DNA of 64,000 nt, taken from the NCBI GenBank assembly GCA_021776115.1, contig JAJFGN010000085.1:17890-81889 (forward strand), in the 5' to 3' direction. Every line of letters begins with the position of its first letter. Positions within the stretch are counted from its first letter, which is position 1. Both the position numbers and the translations under genes were made by a program. Shown here piece by piece: positions 25,959-33,884 of the stretch. This stretch comes from Kiloniellaceae bacterium (GTDB lineage: Bacteria > Pseudomonadota > Alphaproteobacteria > Kiloniellales > J153). The notes under the pieces were generated by a model. It saw only the letters and a list, made by a program, of their open reading frames with translations, did no database searches and was not told where the DNA came from.

Positions 25959-26918
25959 TCATGCGAGCGTCGCGGGGTCCACATTGCCGCCGCAGACGAG
26001 AACGCCGACCCGCTCGCTGGGCTCGGGCTTGTACGCCCCCGACAGCAGCGCCGCCAGCGCCGCCGCGCCACCCGGCTCCGCCGCCGTGCGCAGGTTTTGC
26101 CACAGCCACATCTGGCTAGCGCGGATTGCGTCGTCGGGAACCAGAACGACTTGCTCGACATAAGCCTGAGCGAAGGGGAACATGAGCGCGCCGACGCTGC
26201 GCGCGCCCAGGGAGTCGGCGGCAAGTCCGGAGACATCGACATCGACCGGCATCCCGGCCGCGAGGGCGGCATGCAGGGCGTGCGAGGTCTCGGGCTCGAC
26301 CGCGACCAGTTTCACGCCGCCCCGGTACCAGGCCGCCATGCCGCCGATCAGCCCGCCACCGCCGACGGCGACCAGGACCGTATCCAGATCCGGCGCCTGC
26401 TCCGCGAACTCCATGGCGACGCTGCCCTGCCCTTCCAAGGTTGGAATCGCGTCATAGGCGTGAACCGACATCGCCCCGGACCCGGCGATCCAATCCTCGG
26501 AGGCGTGCAAGGCGTCGTTATAACGCGCCCCGCCCACGACCACCTCGGCACCGAAGTCGCGGATACGCGCGATCTTCGCGGGGGCGGAAATCTCGGGCAC
26601 GAATATGCGCGCCGGCACGTTCAGCTTGTGCGCGGCATAGGCGACGGCGGCCCCGTGATTGCCGCCGGAGGCCGCGACAACGCCGGCTTGCGGCACTTGC
26701 GCGTCAAGGAGGTTGTTAAACGCCCCTCGCGCCTTGAAGGAGCCGCTGTGCTGAAGCAACTCCAGCTTGAGGGTCAAAGGCGCCGACAAGCCGAAAACTT
26801 CACCGTCTATTTGCAGGACCGGCGTCCGGCGAACCCAGGGCGCTATACGCCGCGCGGCGGCGGCGATCGCATCGCGCGTCACCTGCGCCACTTGGGCGCC
26901 TTGAGAGGCATCGTTCAT
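25959..26918 (-). CDS. Threonine/serine dehydratase-like PLP enzyme
   Basis: A 319-residue fold-type II PLP enzyme. The cofactor lysine is Lys62 in SGSFKARGAF, the substrate-binding loop is ASGGNHG, and the phosphate-binding glycine loop is VGGGGLIGG. It could deaminate threonine or serine to 2-oxo acids, or act as a serine racemase; no regulatory ACT domain is present, so it is a catabolic-type or racemase-type form. ATG 26918 gives the usual N-terminus (RRIAPWVRRTPVL). It lies 14 bases downstream of the TPR/SPOR gene and is followed by the histidine phosphatase with a 4-base ATGA-type overlap zone. Confidence 0.85.
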   Translation of the reverse strand: MNDASQGAQVAQVTRDAIAAAARRIAPWVRRTPVLQIDGEVFGLSAPLTLKLELLQHSGSFKARGAFNNLLDAQVPQAGVVAASGGNHGAAVAYAAHKLNVPARIFVPEISAPAKIARIRDFGAEVVVGGARYNDALHASEDWIAGSGAMSVHAYDAIPTLEGQGSVAMEFAEQAPDLDTVLVAVGGGGLIGGMAAWYRGGVKLVAVEPETSHALHAALAAGMPVDVDVSGLAADSLGARSVGALMFPFAQAYVEQVVLVPDDAIRASQMWLWQNLRTAAEPGGAAALAALLSGAYKPEPSERVGVLVCGGNVDPATLA

Positions 26919-26932
26919 GGCGGCGAGTTTAT

Positions 26933-28486
26933 CTAGATCGCCGGATCGGTAAAGGGCGAGCGTCGGCACCCAGGATCGAGATCGCGATCGCGCCGGCGGA
27001 TTTGCGCGTAGCGGACCGGATGGCGACCCAGGTGGCGACGGTGGGTGCCGCGATGGCGCCCGCTTGGTTGCCGCCGACCCCTTTGCAGCGCCAGGCGCAG
27101 CGAAGTCTCCGCCGCCTCTTCACCGGGCCGCACGACGCGGCACCAGATTTTCAGAGCCGAAAACTCAGCGCACAAGGCACGGGCGTCTTGCCGCGTCAAG
27201 TTTCCACCTTGGACCCGGTAGTAGACACCCTTTCCCGGCCCGAGATCGGCCCGCACGACCGTGAGCGTCAAATCGCTCAGCAGCTTCCCGTACAGCCGCC
27301 GCAGCCGGCGCCACTCGCCCTCGGCAGCCGCTGGATCGCGGATAGACGTCAGGTGAACGCGGTATCCCGACGCCGGTGTCAGACCGGCGCTGGCCGGGGG
27401 TGTCAGGCCGATGCCGGCCGGGGGTGTCAGGCCGATGCCGGCCGGTGGCGACGGCTTGGCGCTCGCGGTTTTGCCGCGCGCGGCCAGCATCGGCTGCGCG
27501 CCCGCGCCCTCCGGTCCGGTGACATCGCACCAGACCCCGCGCGCCGCAAAGGCCGCACAGCGCGCACGCGCGATCTCTGGCGTCAGCAAGCCACCCTTGA
27601 TCCGGTAATAGATTCCCCGCTTCGGCCCCAGATCGGCTTTGGCGACTTGAAGCTCCAGGTCGCTGAGCAAGCCGCCATACAAGCGGCGCAGCCGGTCCCA
27701 TTCGCCCTGCGCATCTTGCGGGTTGCGAATCGACGTTAGATGCACAGAAAACCCCTCGCTGTCCTGCGGTGGGCTCGCGGGCATCTTGTCGGTTACAGCG
27801 GGGGTCGGGGCTCGCTCCGGCGCCGGCGGCGCGACCGCTTGCGGCGGGGCCGGCGGCTTCGCCTCGGCCACCTGCGGCTTGGGCACCGGTTTAGGCGGCG
27901 CTTGCACAGCCTTGGGTTCGGGCTTCTTTGGCTCTGGCGCCGCTTGTGCCAGCGCTGGGGCCGAAGCGGCGGGAGGCGATTCACTCGGCACCCGCAGCGC
28001 CAGCTTCGCCAAGCGTCCGCCGGCAATGCGGACATCGGGATGATCGCCGCCCAGCACGGGCGCCCATAGGGTGATAACCCGGCGGTACAAGGCCAGGGCT
28101 TCCGGCGCGCGGTCTGTTGCCTCGTAAATCCGGCCCAGCTTGTTGAGGGTCCGCACGATTCCGGTCTGGTGCCGTGCCGCCTCTTGCTCCTGAATCCGCA
28201 GGGCGCGCTCGTACAGTGGCTCCGCGTCCCGGTAGTTCTCGCGCGCCGTGTGGGCGCCGGCCAAGTCGTCGATCAAGGGGATGAGCGCAGGGTCATCCAG
28301 GCCGAAGCGCGCTTCCGCCACTTCCAGCGACAGCATGAAATAGGGCAAGGCCTGATCGACCTTGCCCGCCTTGGACAACGCCCGCCCGCGCGCCACGTAG
28401 GATTCCAGCTCATCGGTCTGCGCATGGAGCACCGCCCCCCACAACGGCAGGAGCACGATCAAGACCGGAATCAAGCGGCGATTCAT
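26933..28486 (-). CDS. TPR protein with two SPOR-like domains
   Basis: A 517-residue secreted protein. A signal peptide (to about residue 23, VLHAQT) precedes TPR-like helices (about 30-165), a Pro/Ala/Lys-rich linker (about 170-245) and two SPOR-like repeats (about 252-330 and 375-455) that both read GFSVHLTSIRNP or GYRVHLTSIRDP then LRRLYG. The linker between them includes a 24-base tandem DNA repeat (27392-27439). SPOR domains usually bind denuded septal peptidoglycan. The last 55 residues are strongly Arg/His-rich and look like an out-of-frame reading, so a frameshift near the 3' end is possible. Role in envelope or division is inference. Confidence 0.7.
   Translation of the reverse strand: MNRRLIPVLIVLLPLWGAVLHAQTDELESYVARGRALSKAGKVDQALPYFMLSLEVAEARFGLDDPALIPLIDDLAGAHTARENYRDAEPLYERALRIQEQEAARHQTGIVRTLNKLGRIYEATDRAPEALALYRRVITLWAPVLGGDHPDVRIAGGRLAKLALRVPSESPPAASAPALAQAAPEPKKPEPKAVQAPPKPVPKPQVAEAKPPAPPQAVAPPAPERAPTPAVTDKMPASPPQDSEGFSVHLTSIRNPQDAQGEWDRLRRLYGGLLSDLELQVAKADLGPKRGIYYRIKGGLLTPEIARARCAAFAARGVWCDVTGPEGAGAQPMLAARGKTASAKPSPPAGIGLTPPAGIGLTPPASAGLTPASGYRVHLTSIRDPAAAEGEWRRLRRLYGKLLSDLTLTVVRADLGPGKGVYYRVQGGNLTRQDARALCAEFSALKIWCRVVRPGEEAAETSLRLALQRGRRQPSGRHRGTHRRHLGRHPVRYAQIRRRDRDLDPGCRRSPFTDPAI
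27392..27439. repeat. Two perfect 24-base tandem repeats within the TPR/SPOR gene
   Basis: GGCCGGGGGTGTCAGGCCGATGCC occurs at 27392-27415 and again at 27416-27439, preceded by a degenerate third copy. In the protein it encodes a repeated PPAGIGLT linker between the two SPOR-like domains. Confidence 0.85.
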
Positions 28487-28657
28487 GAGGGGCGACCATA
28501 AACGAGCCCGCCGAGTCGCATATAACCTATGATTGTGTCCGGGTGCCGCCAAATCGCTGCCCTTGAGCCCTTCGCGGGCGACGTCCACCGGACGGACGGA
28601 CCCGGCAGCTAGGCCAGGCGGCGCAGAGTTTGATCTCCGCCTCCCCGGTTCGCGGCC

Positions 28658-29533
28658 CTAGATGAACTTCCGGAACATCTTGGTGCGGTCGAACAGGCCC
28701 TCGAGGGTTTTCATGCGGTCTTTGGTCTCTTCCCAGGTCGCGGTTTGGACGGCGGCGATCACGGCTTCCACGATGAACAAGGTCACGACGGAAGAATCCC
28801 AGGCGGAGGGCGCCTCGATGCGTGAATGCAGGCTGTAGGTCGCGTGCTTCGCTGCGGGGGAGCCCCACTGGTCGGTGAACAGCACCAAGGTGACGCCTTT
28901 CGATTTCGCGATTTCGGCGAGGCGCGCAATCTCGTGCTCGTAGCGGCGAATGTCGAAGGCGACGAGCACGTCCCCCGCCTGCATGTTCAACACGTAATGC
29001 GGCCAAGTATTCGAATTCGGCGCGATCAGCGTCATGCCGCCACGAATGACCTGCATGTGGGTGAAGAAGTAGTCGGCCAGCGACCGCGTGATACGGCCGC
29101 CGACCACGTGCACGGCGCGCTCCCGGTCCGAAAGCAGCGCGGCGACGGCATCGAAGACCTCGGTATCGATTTGCCGCAGCGTTTGGCGCATGTTTTCCAT
29201 CACCGCATCGGCGAAGCGGTTCAGAATGTGCGTGTCCGGCGCCTTCTCCGCCCAGCGGTCGTGCTTCACGATCGGGTTGGAGATCGTGGCCTCTAGCTCG
29301 GCGCGCAAGGCGGCCTGCAGTCCCGGAAAGCCGCCAAAGCCGAGTTTCTTGGCCATGCGCGCCACGGTCGGTGTCGAGACGCCCGAAGCCTCGGCAACGG
29401 CGGTAATGCTGCCTAGGCCGGAGACCGGGTAATTTTCGAGCATGGCATTCGCAAGCTGCCGCTCGGCCCGGGTCAGGCTCTCGAACTTGTCGCGTATGCG
29501 TTCCGCGAGCGTTAGGCCCTGCCCAGCCTCCAT
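28658..29533 (-). CDS. MurR/RpiR family transcriptional regulator
   Basis: A 291-residue DNA-binding regulator with an N-terminal helix-turn-helix (about 10-77; SITAVAEASGVSTPTVARMAKKLG is the recognition region) and a C-terminal SIS domain (about 120-285) that would bind a phosphorylated sugar or related effector. It diverges from the amidohydrolase and TRAP-transporter genes and is the likely local controller of the island at 29.7-38.1 kb. The ATG at 29533 is preferred to a start at 29557. The effector is unknown; SIS domains usually sense sugar phosphates, but RpiR proteins also control amino-acid and amine catabolism. Confidence 0.85.
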   Translation of the reverse strand: MEAGQGLTLAERIRDKFESLTRAERQLANAMLENYPVSGLGSITAVAEASGVSTPTVARMAKKLGFGGFPGLQAALRAELEATISNPIVKHDRWAEKAPDTHILNRFADAVMENMRQTLRQIDTEVFDAVAALLSDRERAVHVVGGRITRSLADYFFTHMQVIRGGMTLIAPNSNTWPHYVLNMQAGDVLVAFDIRRYEHEIARLAEIAKSKGVTLVLFTDQWGSPAAKHATYSLHSRIEAPSAWDSSVVTLFIVEAVIAAVQTATWEETKDRMKTLEGLFDRTKMFRKFI

Positions 29534-29709
29534 GTTCCTATTGTCTCTCCAAGGCATCGCTGCGGAAACCTAATTCTAACCACGACTGAAGAGAAATCGC
29601 CAGACGATAATTCACAGAATAGAATCGTACAGAAAATTACTTGACTTCCCTGACGCCTCTGAAAAAATGTGTTCAGAAAAAGAAACGGCGGGCAGGGGCA
29701 CCTTTCGCG
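29534..29709. promoter_or_regulatory. Divergent control region, RpiR gene and catabolic island
   Basis: This 176-base gap is AT-rich in the middle (29570-29640), with the motif ACAGAA occurring twice (in CACAGAATAG and TACAGAAAAT). It must carry promoters for both directions and is a plausible RpiR operator region. No exact palindrome was identified. Confidence 0.4.
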
Positions 29710-30525
29710 ATGACGGCCCATAGGGCGGCGGCGAATATTCCTTCACTCGGCAGGACGGTCGAGGTGACGAACCCATCCGGCCATGGGAATTTTGTGCTTG
29801 TCTGCGAGCATGCCTCCAACTTCATGCCGGCGGAATTCGGCAATCTGGGACTTACGAACGGCACCCTCCAAAGCCATATCGCCTGGGATCCGGGCGCCCT
29901 GCCGGTTGCGCAGGTGATGTCGGCGCGGCTTGACGCGCCCCTTGTCTCGCAGCGGGTCTCGCGCCTGATCTACGATTGCAACCGCCCCCCGGAGGCGGAA
30001 AGCGCGGTGCCGGAGGTGAGCGACAATCACGAAATTCCCGGCAACCGCGCCCTCTCGGCGGCGGAACGGCAAGCGCGGGCCGAGCGCTACTACGCGCCGT
30101 TTCGAGGCGCGCTAGTCGATTGCATCGACCAGCGGGTGGCGGCGCGGCGCGCACCCGTGCTGGTCACGGTGCACTCCTTCGCCCCGGTGTTCGGGGGCGA
30201 GAGGCGGGACTTGGACATCGGCATTCTTCATGACACGGACGCCAGATTTGCCGACTCCCTTATTGAAGTGACCGAGGCCAAGACCGACTATGTCATCCGC
30301 CGGAACGAGCCATACGGCCCCCAAGACGGCGTGATGCATACGCTGGTCGAGCACGCCCTTCCGCGAGGGCTCTTGAATGTGATGCTCGAGATTCGGCATG
30401 ATTTGATCGACGATCCCAGCCGTCAGCGGGCCATGGCCGAGTGGCTTTCCGGTTGTGCGGCGGAAGCGCTGGCATCTCTGGCGAAGACGATGGATAACCG
30501 AGAGAGTATCTTGCACCCGAACTGA
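29710..30525 (+). CDS. N-formylglutamate amidohydrolase family protein
   Basis: A 271-residue hydrolase of the HutG-type N-formylglutamate amidohydrolase family. Visible features are FVLVCEHASNFMP, a DCNRPPEAES active-region stretch, LVTVHSFAPVFGGERRDLDIG and a C-terminal LLNVMLEIRHDLID. The classical reaction frees glutamate from N-formylglutamate in histidine degradation, but no hut genes are near. In this island it may instead cleave another N-acyl-glutamate or gamma-glutamyl product; this is inference. ATG 29710 is chosen over an in-frame start at 29641. It is the first forward gene after the RpiR regulator and probably co-transcribed with the TRAP genes 69 bases downstream. Confidence 0.85.
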   Translation: MTAHRAAANIPSLGRTVEVTNPSGHGNFVLVCEHASNFMPAEFGNLGLTNGTLQSHIAWDPGALPVAQVMSARLDAPLVSQRVSRLIYDCNRPPEAESAVPEVSDNHEIPGNRALSAAERQARAERYYAPFRGALVDCIDQRVAARRAPVLVTVHSFAPVFGGERRDLDIGILHDTDARFADSLIEVTEAKTDYVIRRNEPYGPQDGVMHTLVEHALPRGLLNVMLEIRHDLIDDPSRQRAMAEWLSGCAAEALASLAKTMDNRESILHPN

Positions 30526-30594
30526 AGGTGACCTGAAGCGGCTATCCGGCCGAGTCCGGAAGATAGTCGAAAACAGGCAGATGAGAAGCAGGGA

Positions 30595-31104
30595 ATGCCA
30601 GGTTTTATAAAGGCATATGTCAAATACGTTGACGCGATAAACCACAAAGTCGGTTTGTTCGCGATGTATTTGATATTCCTTATGCTGGGAATACTTTTCT
30701 ATTCCACGATCGCCAAGAATTTCTTCGATCCCTCCCTGTGGACCTTGGAAATGGCTCAGTTCGTGATGGTCGCCTATTACCTGTTGGGTGGCGCCTATTC
30801 CATGCAGGCCGATTCCCACGTCCGGGTGGATCTGCTCTACGACCGTTGGTCGGATCGCACCAAGGCCGCGGTGGACGCGGTCACCGTCCTGTTTCTGCTC
30901 TTCTATCTGGCGCTGTTGCTCTTCGGCGGCATCTCCAGCACGCGCTATGCCCTGCAGTACGGCGAGGAAAGCTATTCGTCCTGGGCGCCCTACATGGCCC
31001 CGATCAAGATTATCATGTGCATCGGCATCGTCCTGATGATCCTGCAGGTCCTCGCCACCTTCTTCAAGGATTTGGCGAAGGCCAGGGGAAAGCCGCTCTC
31101 ATGA
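30595..31104 (+). CDS. dctQ: TRAP transporter small permease (DctQ)
   Basis: A 169-residue inner-membrane protein with four predicted helices, the usual DctQ arrangement. It forms the membrane complex with DctM and moves a ligand delivered by the periplasmic DctP using a sodium gradient. ATG 30595 starts a MPGFIKAYVKYVDAINHKVG N-terminus. Its TGA overlaps the DctM start as ATGA. The substrate is set by the binding protein. Confidence 0.88.
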   Translation: MPGFIKAYVKYVDAINHKVGLFAMYLIFLMLGILFYSTIAKNFFDPSLWTLEMAQFVMVAYYLLGGAYSMQADSHVRVDLLYDRWSDRTKAAVDAVTVLFLLFYLALLLFGGISSTRYALQYGEESYSSWAPYMAPIKIIMCIGIVLMILQVLATFFKDLAKARGKPLS

Positions 31105-32423
31105 GCTACGAATTTATCGCACTCATGATGTTCTCGACCATGATGGTGATGCTCCTGACCGGGCAGCGGGTATTCGGCGCGATCGGGTTCGTCGCCGTTG
31201 CCTCCGCGCTGTTGCTTTGGGGCGACGGCGGCGCCGAGATGGCCTTCAGCGCCACTATCAAGCTCATGAAATGGTATCCGCTGCTGACCCTGCCGATGTT
31301 CGTTTTCATGGGCTACATGCTCTCCGAGTCGGGGATCGCGGACGACCTTTACCGCATGTTTCATGTCTGGATGGGCCCGCTGGACGGCGGGCTGGCTATC
31401 GGGACCATCGGGCTGATGGTCGCGATCTCGGCCATGAACGGACTGAGCGTGGCGGGCATGGCGATCGGTGCGACCATCGCCATGCCGGAGCTGCTTCGGC
31501 GCGGCTACGACAAGATCATGGTGACCGGCGTGATCCAGGCCGGCAGTTCGCTCGGTATTCTGGTCCCGCCCAGCGTGGTCCTGGTCCTCTATGGCATGAT
31601 CGCGCGGCAACCGATCGGTCAGCTGTGGCTCGCCGGCGCGGTGCCCGGCTTGATGATGGCGGGTCTGTTCGTTCTTTACATTGCCGTGCGATGCAAGCTG
31701 CAACCGCACTTGGGCCCACCCTTGCCCAAGGAAGAGCGGCAAATTGGCTGGCCCGAGAAATTTCGGCTGCTGCGCGCCGGAATTCTGCCGCTGGCGATAT
31801 TTTTCTCGATGACCGGGCTGTTCCTCATGGGTGTTACCAGCCTCGTCGAAAGCTCCGCCGTCGGCGCCGTGGCCTCGACGGTGGCGGCCCTGGTCAAAGG
31901 CCGGCTGACCCGAAAGGTCACGCACGACACGGTCCGCAAGACCTTGGGCGTAAGCTGCATGTTCATGTGGATCATCATGGCGGCCCTCGCCTTTGGCTCC
32001 GTCTTCGACGGTCTTGGCGCGGTCAAGGCCATCGAAGGCTTCTTTGTGGGGCAACTGCATCTCGGGCCCTGGGAAGTTCTCATCTTGATGCAGCTTTCGT
32101 ACATCCTGATGGGCATGTTCCTGGACGACACCGCCATGCTGGTGATCGTCGCGCCGCTCTATGTGCCTTTGGTCGGCGCCCTCGGCTTCGATTTAATTTG
32201 GTACGGCGTGCTCTACACGATCACCTGCCAGATCGCTTATATGACACCGCCCTTCGGTTACAATTTGTTCCTCATGCGGGCCATGGCGCCGCCGGAGATC
32301 ACGCTGTCGGACATCTACCGCTCCATCATTCCTTTTGTGCTTATCATGACATTGGGGTTGATCTTGGTAATGACGTTCCCGCAGATCGCGTTATGGCTGC
32401 CGGAATTGCACTATGGGCCATGA
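31101..32423 (+). CDS. dctM: TRAP transporter large permease (DctM)
   Basis: A 440-residue inner-membrane protein with about 12 helices, the ion-coupled permease of a TRAP transporter. Characteristic segments include MTLPMFVFMGYMLSESGIADD, a SSLGILVPPSVVLVLYGMIA loop and MFLDDTAMLVIVAPLYVP, both typical of DctM. The true start is ATG 31101, overlapping dctQ; a longer in-frame reading upstream lies inside dctQ and is not used. A hairpin at 32435-32453 follows the stop and may separate permease and binding-protein expression. Confidence 0.92.
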   Translation: MSYEFIALMMFSTMMVMLLTGQRVFGAIGFVAVASALLLWGDGGAEMAFSATIKLMKWYPLLTLPMFVFMGYMLSESGIADDLYRMFHVWMGPLDGGLAIGTIGLMVAISAMNGLSVAGMAIGATIAMPELLRRGYDKIMVTGVIQAGSSLGILVPPSVVLVLYGMIARQPIGQLWLAGAVPGLMMAGLFVLYIAVRCKLQPHLGPPLPKEERQIGWPEKFRLLRAGILPLAIFFSMTGLFLMGVTSLVESSAVGAVASTVAALVKGRLTRKVTHDTVRKTLGVSCMFMWIIMAALAFGSVFDGLGAVKAIEGFFVGQLHLGPWEVLILMQLSYILMGMFLDDTAMLVIVAPLYVPLVGALGFDLIWYGVLYTITCQIAYMTPPFGYNLFLMRAMAPPEITLSDIYRSIIPFVLIMTLGLILVMTFPQIALWLPELHYGP

Positions 32424-32434
32424 CATCGACAACA

Positions 32435-32453
32435 CCCGGCAACGCCTGCCGGG
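32435..32453 (+). promoter_or_regulatory. Intercistronic hairpin between dctM and dctP
   Basis: CCCGGCA-ACGCC-TGCCGGG forms a perfect 7-base stem with a 5-base loop. There is no T-tract, so it is more likely an RNA stability or attenuation element than a full terminator. Confidence 0.5.
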
Positions 32454-32545
32454 ACTATCGGCACTAAGTGACTAGGAGGATCGAAGACCAAATGAAACAA
32501 TAAGGCTCTCAAAAATGTGGGGGTCAGGTCGGACTACGTGAAGTT

Positions 32546-32579
32546 TCAACTCAAACACCATATCAACTCAAACACCATA
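32546..32579. repeat. 17-base perfect tandem duplication upstream of dctP
   Basis: TCAACTCAAACACCATA occurs at 32546-32562 and again directly at 32563-32579, ending 15 bases before the dctP start codon and immediately upstream of its AGGGAGA ribosome binding site. Confidence 0.8.
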
Positions 32580-32594
32580 ACAGGGAGACGGAGA

Positions 32595-33647
32595 ATGACC
32601 CAAAGACGCGATTTTCTCAAAAAGGCCGGCGCCGCGACAGCGGGCGCCGTGGCGGCGACAACCCTAAGCGCGCCCTATGTAAAAGCGCAGACCAAGATCA
32701 AGTGGCGGCTTCAAACCTACGCCGGTCCCGCCTTGGCCGCGCATGTCATCAAGCCGTCCATCGATGCCTTCAACAAGGTAGCGAACGGCGAGATGGAGAT
32801 CGAGTTGTATACCGCCGATCAACTTGTCCCTACGGGCGAGTTGTTCCGGGCCATGCAACGCGGCACAATCGATGCCGTCCAGAGCGATGACGACTCGATC
32901 GCGGCGCCCACGGACGTGTCCGTGTTCGGCGGTTACTTCCCCTTCGCGACCCGCTACTCGCTGGATGTCCCGGTGCTGTTCAACCAGTACGGCCTGAAGG
33001 AAATCTGGGAAGAAGCCTATGGCGAAGTTGAAAACGTCAAGTGGCTGAGCGCCGGGTCCTGGGACCCCTGCCATTTCAACACGGTTGAACCGATCCGCAG
33101 CCTCGCGGACCTCAAGGGCAAGCGTGTCTTCACCTTCCCCACCGCCGGCAAGTTCCTCAAGCGCTTCGGCGTCGTCCCTGTGACCCTGCCATGGGAAGAC
33201 ATCGAGGTCGCGGTTCAAACCGGCGAACTTGACGGCATTGCCTGGTCGGGTATTACCGAGGATTACACCGTCGGTTGGGCCGATGTGACCAACTACTTCC
33301 TGACCAACAACATCTCCGGCGCCTGGATCGGGTCGTATTTCGCCAACGAGGAACGCTGGAACGAGCTACCCCCTCACTTGCAGACCTTGTTCAACCTGTG
33401 CATGGATTCTTCTCACTACTACCGCCAGCACTGGTATTGGGGCGGCGAGGCGGACCTCCGCGTCAACGGAACGAAACTGAAGCTCACCTCCATCCCCGAT
33501 GAGGAATGGGCAACGGTCGAAGCCGAGGCCCTCAAGTTCTGGGACGAGATCGCGACCAAGAGCCCGAGGAGCGCCAAGGTCGTCAAGATCTTCAAACAAT
33601 ACAACGCCGTGATGAATAAGGCCGGTCGGCCGTACCGCTACGGCTGA
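32595..33647 (+). CDS. dctP: TRAP transporter periplasmic substrate-binding protein (DctP), Tat-exported
   Basis: A 350-residue binding protein. The N-terminus RRDFLKKAGAATAG is a twin-arginine signal, so it is exported folded; the mature part is a two-lobe DctP fold. A conserved ligand-binding region reads LADLKGKRVFTFPTAGKFL with the arginine/tryptophan pocket expected near residues 155-175. The ATG at 32595 follows AGGGAGACGGAGA and is preferred over an in-frame start at 32517. Tat export is often seen in TRAP proteins for larger carboxylate or amino-acid-like ligands, but the ligand is not predictable here. It is downstream of dctQM in the same operon. Confidence 0.9.
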   Translation: MTQRRDFLKKAGAATAGAVAATTLSAPYVKAQTKIKWRLQTYAGPALAAHVIKPSIDAFNKVANGEMEIELYTADQLVPTGELFRAMQRGTIDAVQSDDDSIAAPTDVSVFGGYFPFATRYSLDVPVLFNQYGLKEIWEEAYGEVENVKWLSAGSWDPCHFNTVEPIRSLADLKGKRVFTFPTAGKFLKRFGVVPVTLPWEDIEVAVQTGELDGIAWSGITEDYTVGWADVTNYFLTNNISGAWIGSYFANEERWNELPPHLQTLFNLCMDSSHYYRQHWYWGGEADLRVNGTKLKLTSIPDEEWATVEAEALKFWDEIATKSPRSAKVVKIFKQYNAVMNKAGRPYRYG

Positions 33648-33680
33648 TCGCGGCGTCTACTAAGGCAAGCTATCCCATCT

Positions 33681-33702
33681 CCCCGGGGCGACCGCCCCGG
33701 GG
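33681..33702 (+). terminator. Strong GC hairpin after dctP
   Basis: CCCCGGGGCG-AC-CGCCCCGGGG forms a perfect 10-base stem. Only GGTTAGGCT follows, so it may act as a partial terminator or mRNA end protector. Confidence 0.5.
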
Positions 33703-33727
33703 GGTTAGGCTCCATGCTCATACCCGC

Positions 33728-33808
33728 GTCATCCCGGACTCGATCCGGGATCTTCGGGTGGACCGAGACTCGGACGTGGCAAAGATCCCGGATCGAGTCC
33801 GGGATGAC
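33728..33808. repeat. Perfect 27-base inverted repeat (GTCATCCCGGA family)
   Basis: The left arm 33728-33754 (starting GTCATCCCGGACTCGATCCG) and right arm 33782-33808 are perfectly complementary over 27 bases, with a 27-base spacer. A related shorter copy lies at 51159-51187. This is a dispersed intergenic palindrome, placed here directly upstream of the glutamine-synthetase-like gene. Confidence 0.85.
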
Positions 33809-33884
33809 GAACTTACGGGTTCGGATAGCCTCGACCCCGGTGCGAAATATTTTACCCTCATACCAAACAGGCACGGCGGATCTC

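Noticed and set aside
27392..27439. CRISPR-like repeats
   Set aside because: Only two direct 24-base tandem units inside a coding sequence, without spacers.
30990..32060. Reverse open frame opposite the TRAP permease
   Set aside because: His/Gln/Arg-rich antisense translation typical of the complement of a membrane protein gene.
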